From NCBI RefSeq assembly GCF_910585845.1, contig NZ_CAJUHF010000012.1:1-64000 (forward strand): a stretch of 64,000 nt of DNA. Direction: 5' to 3'. Source of the DNA: an uncultured Bacteroides sp. GTDB taxonomy: Bacteria > Bacteroidota > Bacteroidia > Bacteroidales > Bacteroidaceae. This document shows positions 42,174-50,900 of this stretch, piece after piece. The first letter of the stretch is position 1. Every line of letters begins with the position of its first letter. The position numbers and the translations under genes were made by a program. The notes beneath the pieces were generated by a model. It ran no database searches. It was not told the origin of the DNA and saw nothing but the letters and a program-made list of their open reading frames with translations.

Positions 42174-42305
42174 TCCGTTTATTCGCTGTTATTTTGCTGT
42201 TATACTGCTGTTGTTCAGCTGTTATACTGCTGTTGTTCAGCCGTTATACTGCTGTCGCTCTGCTGCTATACAACTATCGTTCTGCTGTCATTCTTCCATT
42301 ATTCT
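42174..42305 (-). repeat. 22-bp tandem repeat array, about six units
   Basis: Two identical 22-bp units (42196-42217 and 42218-42239, beginning GCTGTTATACTGCTG) are followed by three progressively diverged units and preceded by one. The array fills the whole space between the TusA-like gene and the next minus-strand gene, and its last unit includes the stop codon of the latter. The period is twice 11 bp. Open frames through it on the + strand are leucine-rich artefacts. Confidence 0.88.
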
Positions 42306-42613
42306 TCTGTAGGGTCTTGTTTGGAGAGCCATTCTAGATAGAGCTTGATCAGTTGCTGCAGGCCGAAGGCTTTCATGTTGTTGTGGTATATCACGTCGAT
42401 ACAGAGGTCGAGCAGGTCCTTGCTGTCCTCCTCTTGTGAGGCGATGAGGGAACGAATGTTCAGTCTCAGTTTTTCCAGGACGGATTCGTCTACAATGCCG
42501 TTGCTGTCAATGAGATGGCAGAAAAGCCCGTACTTCTCGATGGTTGTCAGATTGTCTTCGGAGATCTCTAAACTGCGGGTACCGCTGGGGTTGGCTTGTA
42601 TGGTGTACATCAT
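42299..42613 (-). CDS. Hypothetical protein
   Basis: I do not recognise this 104-aa protein. It is acidic and helical, with segments MYTIQANPSGTRSLEISEDN, TIEKYGLFCHLIDSNGIVDE and AFGLQQLIKLYLEWLSKQDP. There is no signal peptide, membrane span or cysteine cluster, so it is probably cytosolic. Two adjacent ATGs (42613 and 42610) are possible starts. The gene ends in the 22-bp repeat array and lies 73 bp beyond the amidase/golvesin-like gene on the same strand. Codon use is like its core neighbours, which argues for a real gene. Confidence 0.6.
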   Translation of the reverse strand: MMYTIQANPSGTRSLEISEDNLTTIEKYGLFCHLIDSNGIVDESVLEKLRLNIRSLIASQEEDSKDLLDLCIDVIYHNNMKAFGLQQLIKLYLEWLSKQDPTEE

Positions 42614-42686
42614 CTTCTATATTTTTTAAAGGTTTATACTCAGAGAGCAAAGATAAGCGTTATTTTTTATAGCCACGTATCGTTTC

Positions 42687-45587
42687 CTACTTTTTTGCTT
42701 GAAAGAATTGCAGGATAGAGGCCATAAGGGCATTGCGTGCCGTCTCCTGCCTGATACTTTCCAATGGGAAACCCATGACGAAAGTGCGGTAGTTGCCTCG
42801 ATAAGCGATGGCGGCACTCTGATTGCCGTCCGCATAGGTCAGTACGGTGAATGCCGGGGCTGTAGGCAGGATGCATTCCGGCGCAGTTATGGCGTATGTC
42901 TGTTCGTTGGGCAGGCGGGGGAGGGTGAAGGTGCGTTTCAAACCGTTGATGTCGCTGGACGGGGTATCGTTCATGGACTTGCCGTACGTGTACTTCAGGA
43001 TGTTCTGCGTAAACTCCCGGTCGCTTTGCAAACGGTCCATGTCGCTGCCGATGTAGGAGCCGCTCACAAGAAGGTTGCCGCCGGACTGGCAGTACGCCGC
43101 CAATGCACGCTGCATGGGGGCGGGGAAGGTCTTGTAGGATACGTTACCGGCCGGATTGCTTTGCCGGTCTTCCTTTTCCAATCCGAGGATGTAGTCTACG
43201 ACGTCGTAGACTTCCAGCGGGACATTACTGCTTTCTACGGCTTCATCGCTGCATGAAACAAAGCTGTAGCCACCTGCCGCCTGTATGGCTTTCCCGTGTA
43301 TGAACGGGTAGTCGAAAGAGTTTCCGGCTATTCTGACTCCTTCCCATTCCTCTCCGCTACGTCCCAACTCCTGCCCTGCCTGCTTGCGCGAAAACTCGGT
43401 CTGGGCACCGCAAAGGGAGATATCGTACAGGTAAGGCACTCCCGGGTCTTGGGACAAGTCGAATCCGGCTTCGGCGGGAGTATCTATGATGGCCGGACCA
43501 CTCAGACGGTCGAATCCGTTGATAATCAGGACGCGCCCTTGCTCTTTCTTAGCCTGACAGGCAGTTAGGATCTCAGAGGGGAAACTCTCTCCTCCGCGAT
43601 TGACAGCGGTGACCTTGAAGGAGTAGACGATGCCAGGCTCTATCGTGACCGTATGTGACGGGCTGCTTACGCGGGTTCCGTTGTCGAATCCGCCGCGTCC
43701 GATGCGGGTGTAGACGATGTATTCGTGTGGCTTGGCAGTGGGTTCCAGCAAGTCTTCTTCGCCTTTCCAGGAAAGCTCCAGCGTATTCTTCTTCTTGCCG
43801 AAGCGTACGGCAAAATGGCTTACGGGAAGGGGCTGCACGACATACTCCTCTCCGTGTTGGCTGCACAGATATCGGAGGATGGCCTTATAGAGGGAGCGCC
43901 CCACGGTGAACTTGAAGCGGGGATCGTGTCCGAGGCGCATGTCGGCGAAGTTCTGGTGCGAAAGCAGTTCCACGATGGTGGACGGTACGGCAGGCAGTCG
44001 GGTCTCACTGTAGTTGCGGTTCCACAGGCTACGGCGTGTCCAGTCGATGGCATAACGGGACTGGATATCCCGTTGGAGCTGTGTGAGCAGGAGGTCGGAC
44101 AGGTCGCGCGAGGCATACCGGTCGGTGCCGCTTGCCAGTACACCGTCGTTGAATTGGGTGGTACAGATGCCCAGTGTGCCAATGATCCGGTCTTCGTTGC
44201 TGACTCCCGCGTCGCTGTGCAGTGCCATGGTCATCTCGAAGGGGACTTCCAACCCTTGCTCTTTGGGGTTGAAGAGGGAGCCTCCGGACAAGTAGTTGAC
44301 CATTCTGGAGCGCGTGTTGATGTCGTCGGAGAGGTCATCCTTTCCCTCCCTCCCGCTGTATACGGGATAGGGCATGCCTGCCCATTGGGCAAAGTAACGG
44401 GCACCTTCCAGGTATCTGGGCACTCCGCTGGTGGTGCCTCCTCGGGCGATGTTTCCCATTCCGCCGCCGAAGCGTACAGCATCTGCGCAGACCACCCCTT
44501 TCTGCTTGCTCTCGTTGCTGAGCACTACCATGCCGTAGTCATTCTTTCCCTTGTCGAAGGAGAAGGTACCGAGGTAGACCCACGTGCCACCGCCAATCTG
44601 CTGGTTCACCTTGAATTCGGTGGTACCGCCGTTGTGGAAGACGATATACCGGGCGTCGCTTACGCTTTCCGGCAGGGTCTGATAGGAGACGTAGACGGCA
44701 TATTCGCCTGTTTCCGGGATGTCGGGAACCCATTCGGCGAAGGCTTTGTCCCGCTTCTTCTCGGTGCGGGCGAAGCGTGCGCTCCCGCTGGCGAAGGGGT
44801 TCTCGCCATCCTGATAGACCGTCTTTCGTTGGGCGAAGCCGGGGCGTCCGGTTGGTTCCCACTTGGCTTTCCGACTTTTTACGTCCAGGTAGAGGGAACT
44901 TTGCGGGGTGTCGTTGTCTACGATCACTTCGTGTCGCTGGGTGTCCCTCTCGCGTGGGGTGAAGACGTTGGCACCGGCATTCTCCAGCATGGGGATGAGG
45001 TAGGGGAGGATGAACGACTGGGTGAACTGGTCTTCCGTCGTGCAGAACAGGCGGGGGCGTTGCCAGCCCCACTTGCCGGTCTTATGGATGAAGTATTTGC
45101 CGTGGCTTTGCCACAGAGCGATGTGCTTGCCTTCCAGTCCGCGGCTGATAGTGTAGGGGCGTGAGGTGCGTGTCACCCACGGGTCTCCTTTGTACTTCAG
45201 GTCGGTGTATAGGCGTGACTTGTCTTTTTTCCCTTTCCGGTAGATGTTGGGGATCAGGGCTTCGATGGGGCGTCCTCCGGTCCATACTTTCAGGTCGTAG
45301 TAGTTGACGGGACCCGGCAGAAGCTGCTTCAGATGGCGGTAGATGGCGTCTACGTTTTCCTGCCGGAAGGGCTGGTGGGAGAAGGCGGTGCCGGCGTAGA
45401 TGTCCAGTTGCTTCTTCTGATGATTGACGCGGAAGCTGTCCAGGCGGCAGGTGCCGATGGTTGCGGCTGTGGTGGTGTACTCCTGGAAATAGGTGGTGAG
45501 GCGTTCCTGTATGTTCGCCTCGATGTCCTGTGCAAGGAGCGGGATGCCGTATAAGGCTATGATGAGTGATAAAATGGTTTTCTTCAT
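42687..45587 (-). CDS. Secreted N-acetylmuramoyl-L-alanine amidase-like protein with golvesin-type domain
   Basis: The 966-aa protein has a signal peptide (KKTILSLIIALYGIPLLAQ). An amidase_3-like fold appears in pieces: KHIALWQSHGKYF near 155, NAGANVFTPRERD near 204, MTMALHSDAGVS near 460 and PSTIVELLSHQNFADM near 537, supplying the His-Glu-His-Glu zinc residues. A golvesin/xanthan-lyase-type beta domain is inserted at about 240-380 (YAVYVSYQTLPESVSDARYI; GGTWVYLGTFSF; VVCADAVRFGGG). A fibronectin-like domain (about 610-680) and a C-terminal alpha/beta domain follow. Databases often label such proteins xanthan lyase; a cell-wall amidase role fits the motifs better. It has its own -7 element upstream. 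Confidence 0.78.
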   Translation of the reverse strand: MKKTILSLIIALYGIPLLAQDIEANIQERLTTYFQEYTTTAATIGTCRLDSFRVNHQKKQLDIYAGTAFSHQPFRQENVDAIYRHLKQLLPGPVNYYDLKVWTGGRPIEALIPNIYRKGKKDKSRLYTDLKYKGDPWVTRTSRPYTISRGLEGKHIALWQSHGKYFIHKTGKWGWQRPRLFCTTEDQFTQSFILPYLIPMLENAGANVFTPRERDTQRHEVIVDNDTPQSSLYLDVKSRKAKWEPTGRPGFAQRKTVYQDGENPFASGSARFARTEKKRDKAFAEWVPDIPETGEYAVYVSYQTLPESVSDARYIVFHNGGTTEFKVNQQIGGGTWVYLGTFSFDKGKNDYGMVVLSNESKQKGVVCADAVRFGGGMGNIARGGTTSGVPRYLEGARYFAQWAGMPYPVYSGREGKDDLSDDINTRSRMVNYLSGGSLFNPKEQGLEVPFEMTMALHSDAGVSNEDRIIGTLGICTTQFNDGVLASGTDRYASRDLSDLLLTQLQRDIQSRYAIDWTRRSLWNRNYSETRLPAVPSTIVELLSHQNFADMRLGHDPRFKFTVGRSLYKAILRYLCSQHGEEYVVQPLPVSHFAVRFGKKKNTLELSWKGEEDLLEPTAKPHEYIVYTRIGRGGFDNGTRVSSPSHTVTIEPGIVYSFKVTAVNRGGESFPSEILTACQAKKEQGRVLIINGFDRLSGPAIIDTPAEAGFDLSQDPGVPYLYDISLCGAQTEFSRKQAGQELGRSGEEWEGVRIAGNSFDYPFIHGKAIQAAGGYSFVSCSDEAVESSNVPLEVYDVVDYILGLEKEDRQSNPAGNVSYKTFPAPMQRALAAYCQSGGNLLVSGSYIGSDMDRLQSDREFTQNILKYTYGKSMNDTPSSDINGLKRTFTLPRLPNEQTYAITAPECILPTAPAFTVLTYADGNQSAAIAYRGNYRTFVMGFPLESIRQETARNALMASILQFFQAKK

Positions 45588-45619
45588 ATATGATGCTGTT
45601 TAGTATCCTTACGAACAGA

Positions 45620-45627
45620 CAAATATA
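45620..45627 (-). promoter_or_regulatory. -7 element for the amidase/golvesin-like gene
   Basis: TATATTTG on the minus strand is a perfect TAnnTTTG, 32 bp before the start codon at 45587. No TTTG is found 19-21 bp upstream of it. Confidence 0.5.
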
Positions 45628-45692
45628 CGGATTTGTTGGCTGGAAAACATGGATTTTATTTATTTATAAAAAAAGTACCACTCCTGATATAC

Positions 45693-45733
45693 AAAAAGGA
45701 CACCCCTGAACGAATGTAGGGATGTCCTCTTTT
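45693..45733 (-). terminator. Hairpin terminator after the NagB-fold/LmbE gene
   Basis: On the minus strand AAAAGAGGACATCCCT pairs with AGGGGTGTCCTTTTT, an 11-bp stem with one wobble followed by five T residues. It lies about 60 bp after the stop of the minus-strand gene at 45795. Confidence 0.75.
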
Positions 45734-45794
45734 CCTATGTTGATTGCTTTGTTACCGTTGTATACACCAAGCTGTATCCTTGATCTACCGATAC

Positions 45795-47786
45795 TTACAG
45801 CGGAATATATTCCACAAACGCCTCCATTGCTTCGTACGAAGCCAAGCCCAGGCTGTCGTACAGGGCGGCTGTGCCGCGGTTACGGTCCTCACTGCGCTGC
45901 CAGAACAGACGTTCGTCGTTGCCCAGGAACGGGGCGCTTTCCATCTGCGACTGGTGTTTCAGGATGGAGTTACGCTTGGCGCGCAGCTCTTCCGGACTGA
46001 TGGGCACGGCCATTTCGATGTTCTCGATTTCCCATTCCGCCCATGCGCCGCGATACATCCAGATGCGGCAATCCTTGAGCCATTCGGCACCCTCTTCCTT
46101 CTCCAGGTCGATGGCGGCGAATACGGCGTCGGTGCAGACACGGTGCGTGCCATGCGGGTCGGCAAGGTCGCCGGCTACGAAGATCTGATGGGGCTTCACT
46201 TCGCGCAAGAGGTTGCGTACGATCTCCACGTCTACTTCCGTCAAGGGACCTTTCTGAATGCGGCCCGTCTCGTAGAAGGGCAGGTCGAGGAAGTGGCAGT
46301 GGTCGAGGAGGATGTTATTGTAAGTACATGCCGTGCGGGCTTCGCCGCGGCGTATCAGGCCTTTGATGGTCAGGATGTCGCGCGTGTCGATGTCGCCGTC
46401 TTTCTTCTTCTTCAAGAACTTGCGTATCTCGGCGTATTTGTCGGCGATCACCTTGTCTTCGCTGTTGTTGAAGAGCTGGTTGAAGCCGTTGATAAAATGG
46501 AGGAAGCGGATGACCTCTTCGTCGCCTACGGCAATGTTGCCGGAGGTTTCGTAGGCCACGTGCACGTCGTGCTTCTGTTCTACCAGGCGGCGTATCGTTC
46601 CACCCATGGAGATGACGTCGTCGTCGGGATGGGGTGAGAAGACGATGACACGCTTCGGATAGGGCGTGGCACGTTCCGGCCGGTAGGTGTCGTCGGCATT
46701 GGGTTTGCCGCCGGGCCATCCGGTGATGGTGTGCTGTAGGTCGTTGAATATCTTGATATTGACGTTGTAGGCGGAGCCAAAGAGGGCGAGCAGCTCGCTC
46801 AGGCCGTTTTCGTTATAGTCCTTGTTGGTCAGTTTCAGGATGGGCTTTCCGGTGAGCTGGCAGAGCCATACGATGGCGCTTCGGATGAGCTTGTCGTTCC
46901 ATTCGCAGGAGGTGACGAGCCAGGGGCGCTGGATGCGGGTCAGGTTGCCTGCGGACGAGAGGTCGAGCACGATGTGGGCGTTGTTGTGCGTCTGCAGGTA
47001 GGAGGCGGGAATGGTGTCGGTCACTGCGCCTTCCACGCACTCTTTCACCATGCCAGCTTTGTCTTCGCCCCATGCCATCAGATAGATTTTCTTGGCGCTC
47101 AGGATGGTAGATACTCCCATCGTGATGGAGCTGATGGGGGTGCTTTCGATGCTGCCGAACATTTTGCATGCTTCGTTGCGTGAGGCATTGTCGAGCAGGA
47201 TGAGGCGGGTGGTGGAGTTCAGGCGTGAACCGGGTTCGTTGAATCCGATGTTACCTACGCGGCCGATGCCCAGCAGTACGGCGTCGAGTCCGCCGAAGCT
47301 TTCGATGCGCTGTTCGTAGAGGCGGCAGTATTCGAAGATGGTGTCTTTGGGAATGGTGCCGTCGGGGCTGAAGATGTTCTGGCGGTCGATGTCGACATGG
47401 TCGAGGAACATCTCTTTCAGGGCATTCAGGTTGCTGTTGATGGCGTCCGACGTGAGGGGGTAATATTCATAAAGGTTGAATATGATGACATTTCGGAAGC
47501 TCAGTCCTTCTTCCTGATGCATGCGGATGAGGGCTGAGTAGACGTTGCGGGGGGAGTTTCCACCGGGCAGGGCGAGTACGCAGAAGCGTCCGGCTTTCTG
47601 CTTGTCGCGTATGAGTTGTGCGATTTCGCAGGCGATGTGGTTGGCTCCTTCCTCTGCCGATTCGTAGATGTCGGTCGGGATTTTTTCAAGTCGGGTCAGT
47701 ACTGACCGTTCGAATGCGTTCTCAGGTCTGTAATACCTGGAGGATACTCTGTTGAGAGTGATTTGAGAACTAAGATTGGTTTTCAT
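45795..47786 (-). CDS. NagB-fold domain fused to a PIG-L/LmbE deacetylase
   Basis: Residues 1-300 follow glucosamine-6-phosphate deaminase (LALPGGNSPRNVYSALIRMH; IGFNEPGSRLNSTTRLILL), and residues 375-620 form an LmbE/PIG-L N-deacetylase with FSPHPDDDVISMGGTIRRL near 383 and DPHGTHRVCTDAVF near 570, the zinc ligands intact. In E. coli NagB the catalytic residues are Asp72, Asp141, His143 and Glu148. The aligned residues here are Tyr106, Val177, Asn179 and Glu184, so deaminase chemistry is probably lost while the sugar-phosphate fold is kept. The protein (663 aa) may deacetylate an amino sugar or its phosphate. It is monocistronic, with a leader containing an 11-bp repeat array. Confidence 0.9.
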   Translation of the reverse strand: MKTNLSSQITLNRVSSRYYRPENAFERSVLTRLEKIPTDIYESAEEGANHIACEIAQLIRDKQKAGRFCVLALPGGNSPRNVYSALIRMHQEEGLSFRNVIIFNLYEYYPLTSDAINSNLNALKEMFLDHVDIDRQNIFSPDGTIPKDTIFEYCRLYEQRIESFGGLDAVLLGIGRVGNIGFNEPGSRLNSTTRLILLDNASRNEACKMFGSIESTPISSITMGVSTILSAKKIYLMAWGEDKAGMVKECVEGAVTDTIPASYLQTHNNAHIVLDLSSAGNLTRIQRPWLVTSCEWNDKLIRSAIVWLCQLTGKPILKLTNKDYNENGLSELLALFGSAYNVNIKIFNDLQHTITGWPGGKPNADDTYRPERATPYPKRVIVFSPHPDDDVISMGGTIRRLVEQKHDVHVAYETSGNIAVGDEEVIRFLHFINGFNQLFNNSEDKVIADKYAEIRKFLKKKKDGDIDTRDILTIKGLIRRGEARTACTYNNILLDHCHFLDLPFYETGRIQKGPLTEVDVEIVRNLLREVKPHQIFVAGDLADPHGTHRVCTDAVFAAIDLEKEEGAEWLKDCRIWMYRGAWAEWEIENIEMAVPISPEELRAKRNSILKHQSQMESAPFLGNDERLFWQRSEDRNRGTAALYDSLGLASYEAMEAFVEYIPL

Positions 47787-47846
47787 AATTTATTGGTATT
47801 AATAAATTGATTAAAGCTGTTCGTTTTTTATGGTTTGACATTTATG

Positions 47847-47934
47847 CGATAACTATACGATAATTATACGATGACTATGTAATGTCTATACAATAACTAT
47901 ACGACAATTATGCGATAATTATGCGAAAACTGTA
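47847..47934 (-). repeat. 11-bp tandem repeat, eight units
   Basis: Eight units of 11 bp run without interruption on the + strand: CGATAACTATA, CGATAATTATA, CGATGACTATG, TAATGTCTATA, CAATAACTATA, CGACAATTATG, CGATAATTATG, CGAAAACTGTA. They begin 61 bp upstream of the NagB-fold/LmbE start codon and lie between it and the likely -7 element at 48017, so they would be transcribed as part of the leader. Confidence 0.88.
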
Positions 47935-48016
47935 CGAAAAACAATGTCTGCTTCGTGGGCATGGACATTGGGGGCGTTTTTCGGAACAGGGTATCGCTTA
48001 TGCACTGTTTCGACTG

Positions 48017-48024
48017 CAAATGTA
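48017..48024 (-). promoter_or_regulatory. -7 element for the NagB-fold/LmbE gene
   Basis: TACATTTG on the minus strand is a perfect TAnnTTTG followed by CAG. It lies 231 bp before the start codon, giving an unusually long leader that includes the 11-bp repeat array. The -33 element is not obvious. Confidence 0.5.
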
Positions 48025-48246
48025 GGACTTTTTGGCAATAAAGTGTGCTCTTTTCGGTAGTTTTCTTTAAAAAGAGTTTTTCCGCCGCTTTTTGGGGACT
48101 TTTCTCGTGGCGTATGGGCGTACCTTTCCTTGCCGACTATAACGCGGCTCGAAAAACGCCATTTAACTTCGATTGACGTTGTGGGGCCGATGTGTTAAAG
48201 TTACGGGGCCATTTTAACACCGTTCCCTGGGAGTGGCGGCAGAGCG

Positions 48247-48323
48247 GTGCCTTAACGAACCCTTAACGACTCCTTAACGACCCCTTAACGGAGGCTTAAC
48301 GGAGGTAGAACGGAGGTATGCCG
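48247..48323 (+). repeat. 11-bp tandem repeat, seven units (core CTTAACG)
   Basis: Units are GTGCCTTAACG, AACCCTTAACG, ACTCCTTAACG, ACCCCTTAACG, GAGGCTTAACG, GAGGTAGAACG and GAGGTATGCCG. As in the array at 26254, a constant core of about seven bases alternates with four variable ones. It lies downstream of pbpC and upstream of the fusion-gene promoter, 312 bp from the unrelated 11-bp array at 47847. Confidence 0.86.
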
Positions 48324-48490
48324 TCCGAAAACTGACGAAAAACAGCCGAAATCGCGAAAAAACACCCCGGTTCGAGCGGCAAAACACCCTGGAAAAAAGG
48401 GGAAAACAGGTCGAAACCTTAGCCTTTTTTAACCGTTTTCCGTGAACCGCTTTTCCGGCGGACATACTTTGGGGTGTGCGCCCCGTGCGG

Positions 48491-50872
48491 TCACTCCTCT
48501 ACGAAGAAGGCGATGGACACCGTGTTTCCCGCATCGTCCACGGCGGTCAGGATGTGCCGTCCGGGGTCGGGCTGGAGCGAGAGCTTGTGGAAGTCTTGCG
48601 TCTGCATCAGGTAGCCGTTGTCGAGATGCCAGTAGACGGTGGCGGCGGGATGGCTGTGCGCCAGTTCGACGGTGACCACGCCCCGACTGCCGTCCATCTG
48701 ACGGGGCAGCACGATGCGGGAGCCGGACGTCGGGTAGATGAACTGCATGGGCGTCAGCGCATCCTCTCCGCAGCCGGGACGGAAGGGGGGAAGCGGGCGG
48801 TATTCGGGGTGATGCTGCCTGTAGTACCACTCCCACACGGGCGGGAGGCTGAACCACGACCGCCGGACGACGGGTTCCGACGCGGCGCAACCCTCGTAGA
48901 TGCGCTCCGTCTCGTCGGCCGACAGCGTGACGGCACGGTGGTAGGGACAGGCCTCCGTCCGCAGTCCGGCGGGCAGGACGAGCAGCGTGTCGCTCTCTTC
49001 GCAGAAGCGCCCCTTCAGGTGACCCGACCTGCGGCATATCTCCGCCTCGACGAACACCCCTTCGGGACGCCGGAACCAGCGCGAGGCGGGCAGCAGTCCG
49101 AAGACATCGAACAGCACCGGACCCGCCGTCTGTGCGCCCACCAGTCCAGGTTTCCCCTCGCCCGTCGCATTGCCCACCCATACGCCTACGGCATACCGTG
49201 GGGTGACGCCCACCGCCCACGCGTCGCGGAAACCGTAGCTGGTGCCCGTTTTCCAGGCGACGGGATGCATGGAGGGGATGGATTTCCAGTCTATCTCTTC
49301 GGGGCGGTTCACTTCGGTCAGGGCGCTGAACGTTTGCCACACGCCGCCCGGCTGGAAAAGCTCGTCGGAGACTTGAAGGGGGGCATTGGAGGAGGTAGTC
49401 TCTCTCGAAAGGGCGTCATCGGAAGAGGCGGTCTTCTCTCCCTCACCCGGTATCAGCAGCCCGCATTCCCCTTGCGGCAGCCGCAGCAGGCTACGCCCCA
49501 TGTTGGCGTATGCGCAGGTCACATCCCACAGGGTGGCTTCCGCTCCGCCCAAAATGAGTGACAGCCCGTAGTGGGATGCCGGCCGGTTGATGGTCTTGAA
49601 CCCCGCCTGCCGCAGGAAGTGATGGAATTTCGGTACGCCGTAGCGTTGCAGCATCGTGACGGCGGGAATGTTCAGCGACCGCGCCAGCGCCTCCGAGGCG
49701 GGGACGGCTCCCTCGAACTGCCGGTTGAAGTTCTGAGGGGTGAATCCGTTGATGTTCACCGGTATGTCCGGAAGCAGCATATCCGGCAGCAGACTGCCCT
49801 CGTGCAGCATCGCATAGTAAAGCAACGGCTTCAGGATGCTTCCCGTACTCCGTGGCGCTTGGATGATGTCCACCTGACTGCCCGCCTGAGCGTCTTCGTA
49901 GCGGGCATTGCCGCAATAGGCTACTACTTGGTTGCTCCGGATGTCCACCACCAGGATGGCAAGGTGGCGTATGTCGCTCCGCGCGAATTCACGGTTCCAG
50001 CGTGCGGCAAGCGCCTCGATGCGGGTTTGCAGTCCCTTGTCGACGGTCGATACGGAGCGCTTCCCGTTCCGCAACCGGTAGAAGCGGCTGACCAGGTGCG
50101 GGGCTATCTGCGGCAACGCGTGTGGCGCCTCGGGCAGGGGCTCGCTGAGGGCAAGCTCGTAGGCAGAATTGTCCAGCTTCCCCGCTTCGTGGAGTTGTTT
50201 CAGCAGCCTGTCCCGCTTCTTCAGCAGCTTGTCCCGCGCCTTGGACAGGTGCATCACGGAGGGCGCGTTGGGCAGCACCGCCAGCGTGGCGGCTTCTGCC
50301 CACGACAGCTCCTCGGCGGAGTGCCCGAAGTAGCGCCATGCGGCGGCATCCAGTCCGACGACGTTCCCGCCGAACGGGGCTTGCGAGACGTACATCGAGA
50401 GAATCTCCTCCTTCGATGCGCGGAACTCGAGGCGGGTGGCGAGTATCATTTCAATCATCTTCTCTCCCAGGGTGCGCGGCTCTTTCCTTGCCAAGCGTAT
50501 GGTCTGCATGGTGAGGGTGCTTCCGCCGCTGACGACGCGCCCCTGCCTTAGGTTCTGCCAAGCGGCTCGTGCCGTGGCAAGCGGGTCGACGCCCCAGTGG
50601 AGGTAGAAATGCCGGTCTTCGAACGTGGTCAGGCAGTGCTTCATCTTCTCGGGCACCGTGCCGCGGGGAGGGAAGCGCCATTGCCCGTCGGAGGCGATAC
50701 GCGCGCCCAGCAGTTCCCCGTTGCGGTCGGCAACGACGGTCGAGTAGGGCACGTGGAACAGCTGCTGCGGAAGGCAACAGGCGTATGCCGCCACCAGGAC
50801 TGCCGCCACGGCGAGCAGGGCTTTCCTCGTGGCGGTCAGTTGTCTGATGTGCAGGATGATGCTTGGTCTCAT
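48491..50872 (-). CDS. pbpC: Penicillin-binding protein 1C
   Basis: This bifunctional peptidoglycan synthase (793 aa) sits in the inner membrane with its active domains in the periplasm. After an N-terminal anchor (ALLAVAAVLVAAYACCL) comes the GT51 transglycosylase domain (TFEDRHFYLHWGVDPLATAR; GGSTLTMQTIRLARK) at about 85-230, then the transpeptidase domain with the Ser-x-x-Lys of STGSILKPLLYY near 330 and KTGTSYGFRDAWAVG near 540, and the PBP1C-specific C-terminal beta domain from about 700. It is the last gene of a minus-strand operon behind the alpha-2-macroglobulin gene (28 bp apart), the usual pairing for PBP1C. Confidence 0.96.
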   Translation of the reverse strand: MRPSIILHIRQLTATRKALLAVAAVLVAAYACCLPQQLFHVPYSTVVADRNGELLGARIASDGQWRFPPRGTVPEKMKHCLTTFEDRHFYLHWGVDPLATARAAWQNLRQGRVVSGGSTLTMQTIRLARKEPRTLGEKMIEMILATRLEFRASKEEILSMYVSQAPFGGNVVGLDAAAWRYFGHSAEELSWAEAATLAVLPNAPSVMHLSKARDKLLKKRDRLLKQLHEAGKLDNSAYELALSEPLPEAPHALPQIAPHLVSRFYRLRNGKRSVSTVDKGLQTRIEALAARWNREFARSDIRHLAILVVDIRSNQVVAYCGNARYEDAQAGSQVDIIQAPRSTGSILKPLLYYAMLHEGSLLPDMLLPDIPVNINGFTPQNFNRQFEGAVPASEALARSLNIPAVTMLQRYGVPKFHHFLRQAGFKTINRPASHYGLSLILGGAEATLWDVTCAYANMGRSLLRLPQGECGLLIPGEGEKTASSDDALSRETTSSNAPLQVSDELFQPGGVWQTFSALTEVNRPEEIDWKSIPSMHPVAWKTGTSYGFRDAWAVGVTPRYAVGVWVGNATGEGKPGLVGAQTAGPVLFDVFGLLPASRWFRRPEGVFVEAEICRRSGHLKGRFCEESDTLLVLPAGLRTEACPYHRAVTLSADETERIYEGCAASEPVVRRSWFSLPPVWEWYYRQHHPEYRPLPPFRPGCGEDALTPMQFIYPTSGSRIVLPRQMDGSRGVVTVELAHSHPAATVYWHLDNGYLMQTQDFHKLSLQPDPGRHILTAVDDAGNTVSIAFFVEE

Positions 50873-50900
50873 GGATTGATCAATTCCCGTTCAAATGTGT

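Larger units (their letters stand above)
47935..48490. other. Long intergenic region between pbpC and the NagB-fold/LmbE gene
   Basis: About 700 bp lie between the end of pbpC and the start of the fusion gene. They contain two 11-bp tandem arrays and a -7 element, each listed separately. A purine/A-rich part at 48324-48430 (CGAAAA repeats) may help end pbpC transcription. Frames here are short or repetitive, and I see no gene. Confidence 0.55.

Noticed and set aside
42140..42341. Leucine/valine-rich + strand frames over the 22-bp repeats
   Set aside because: Produced by the tandem DNA repeat; both neighbouring genes are on the other strand.
43725..45164. A 479-codon + strand frame over the amidase/golvesin-like gene
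   Set aside because: Same cause; composition is unlike real proteins, and the minus-strand gene has a signal peptide and catalytic motifs.
47847..48323. The 11-bp arrays as a CRISPR or replication-origin iteron set
   Set aside because: No spacers of CRISPR length; no replication gene nearby; units are too diverged for iterons of one initiator.
48429..49340. Arg-rich minus-strand frame at the 3' end of pbpC
   Set aside because: Out-of-frame shadow of the pbpC coding sequence.
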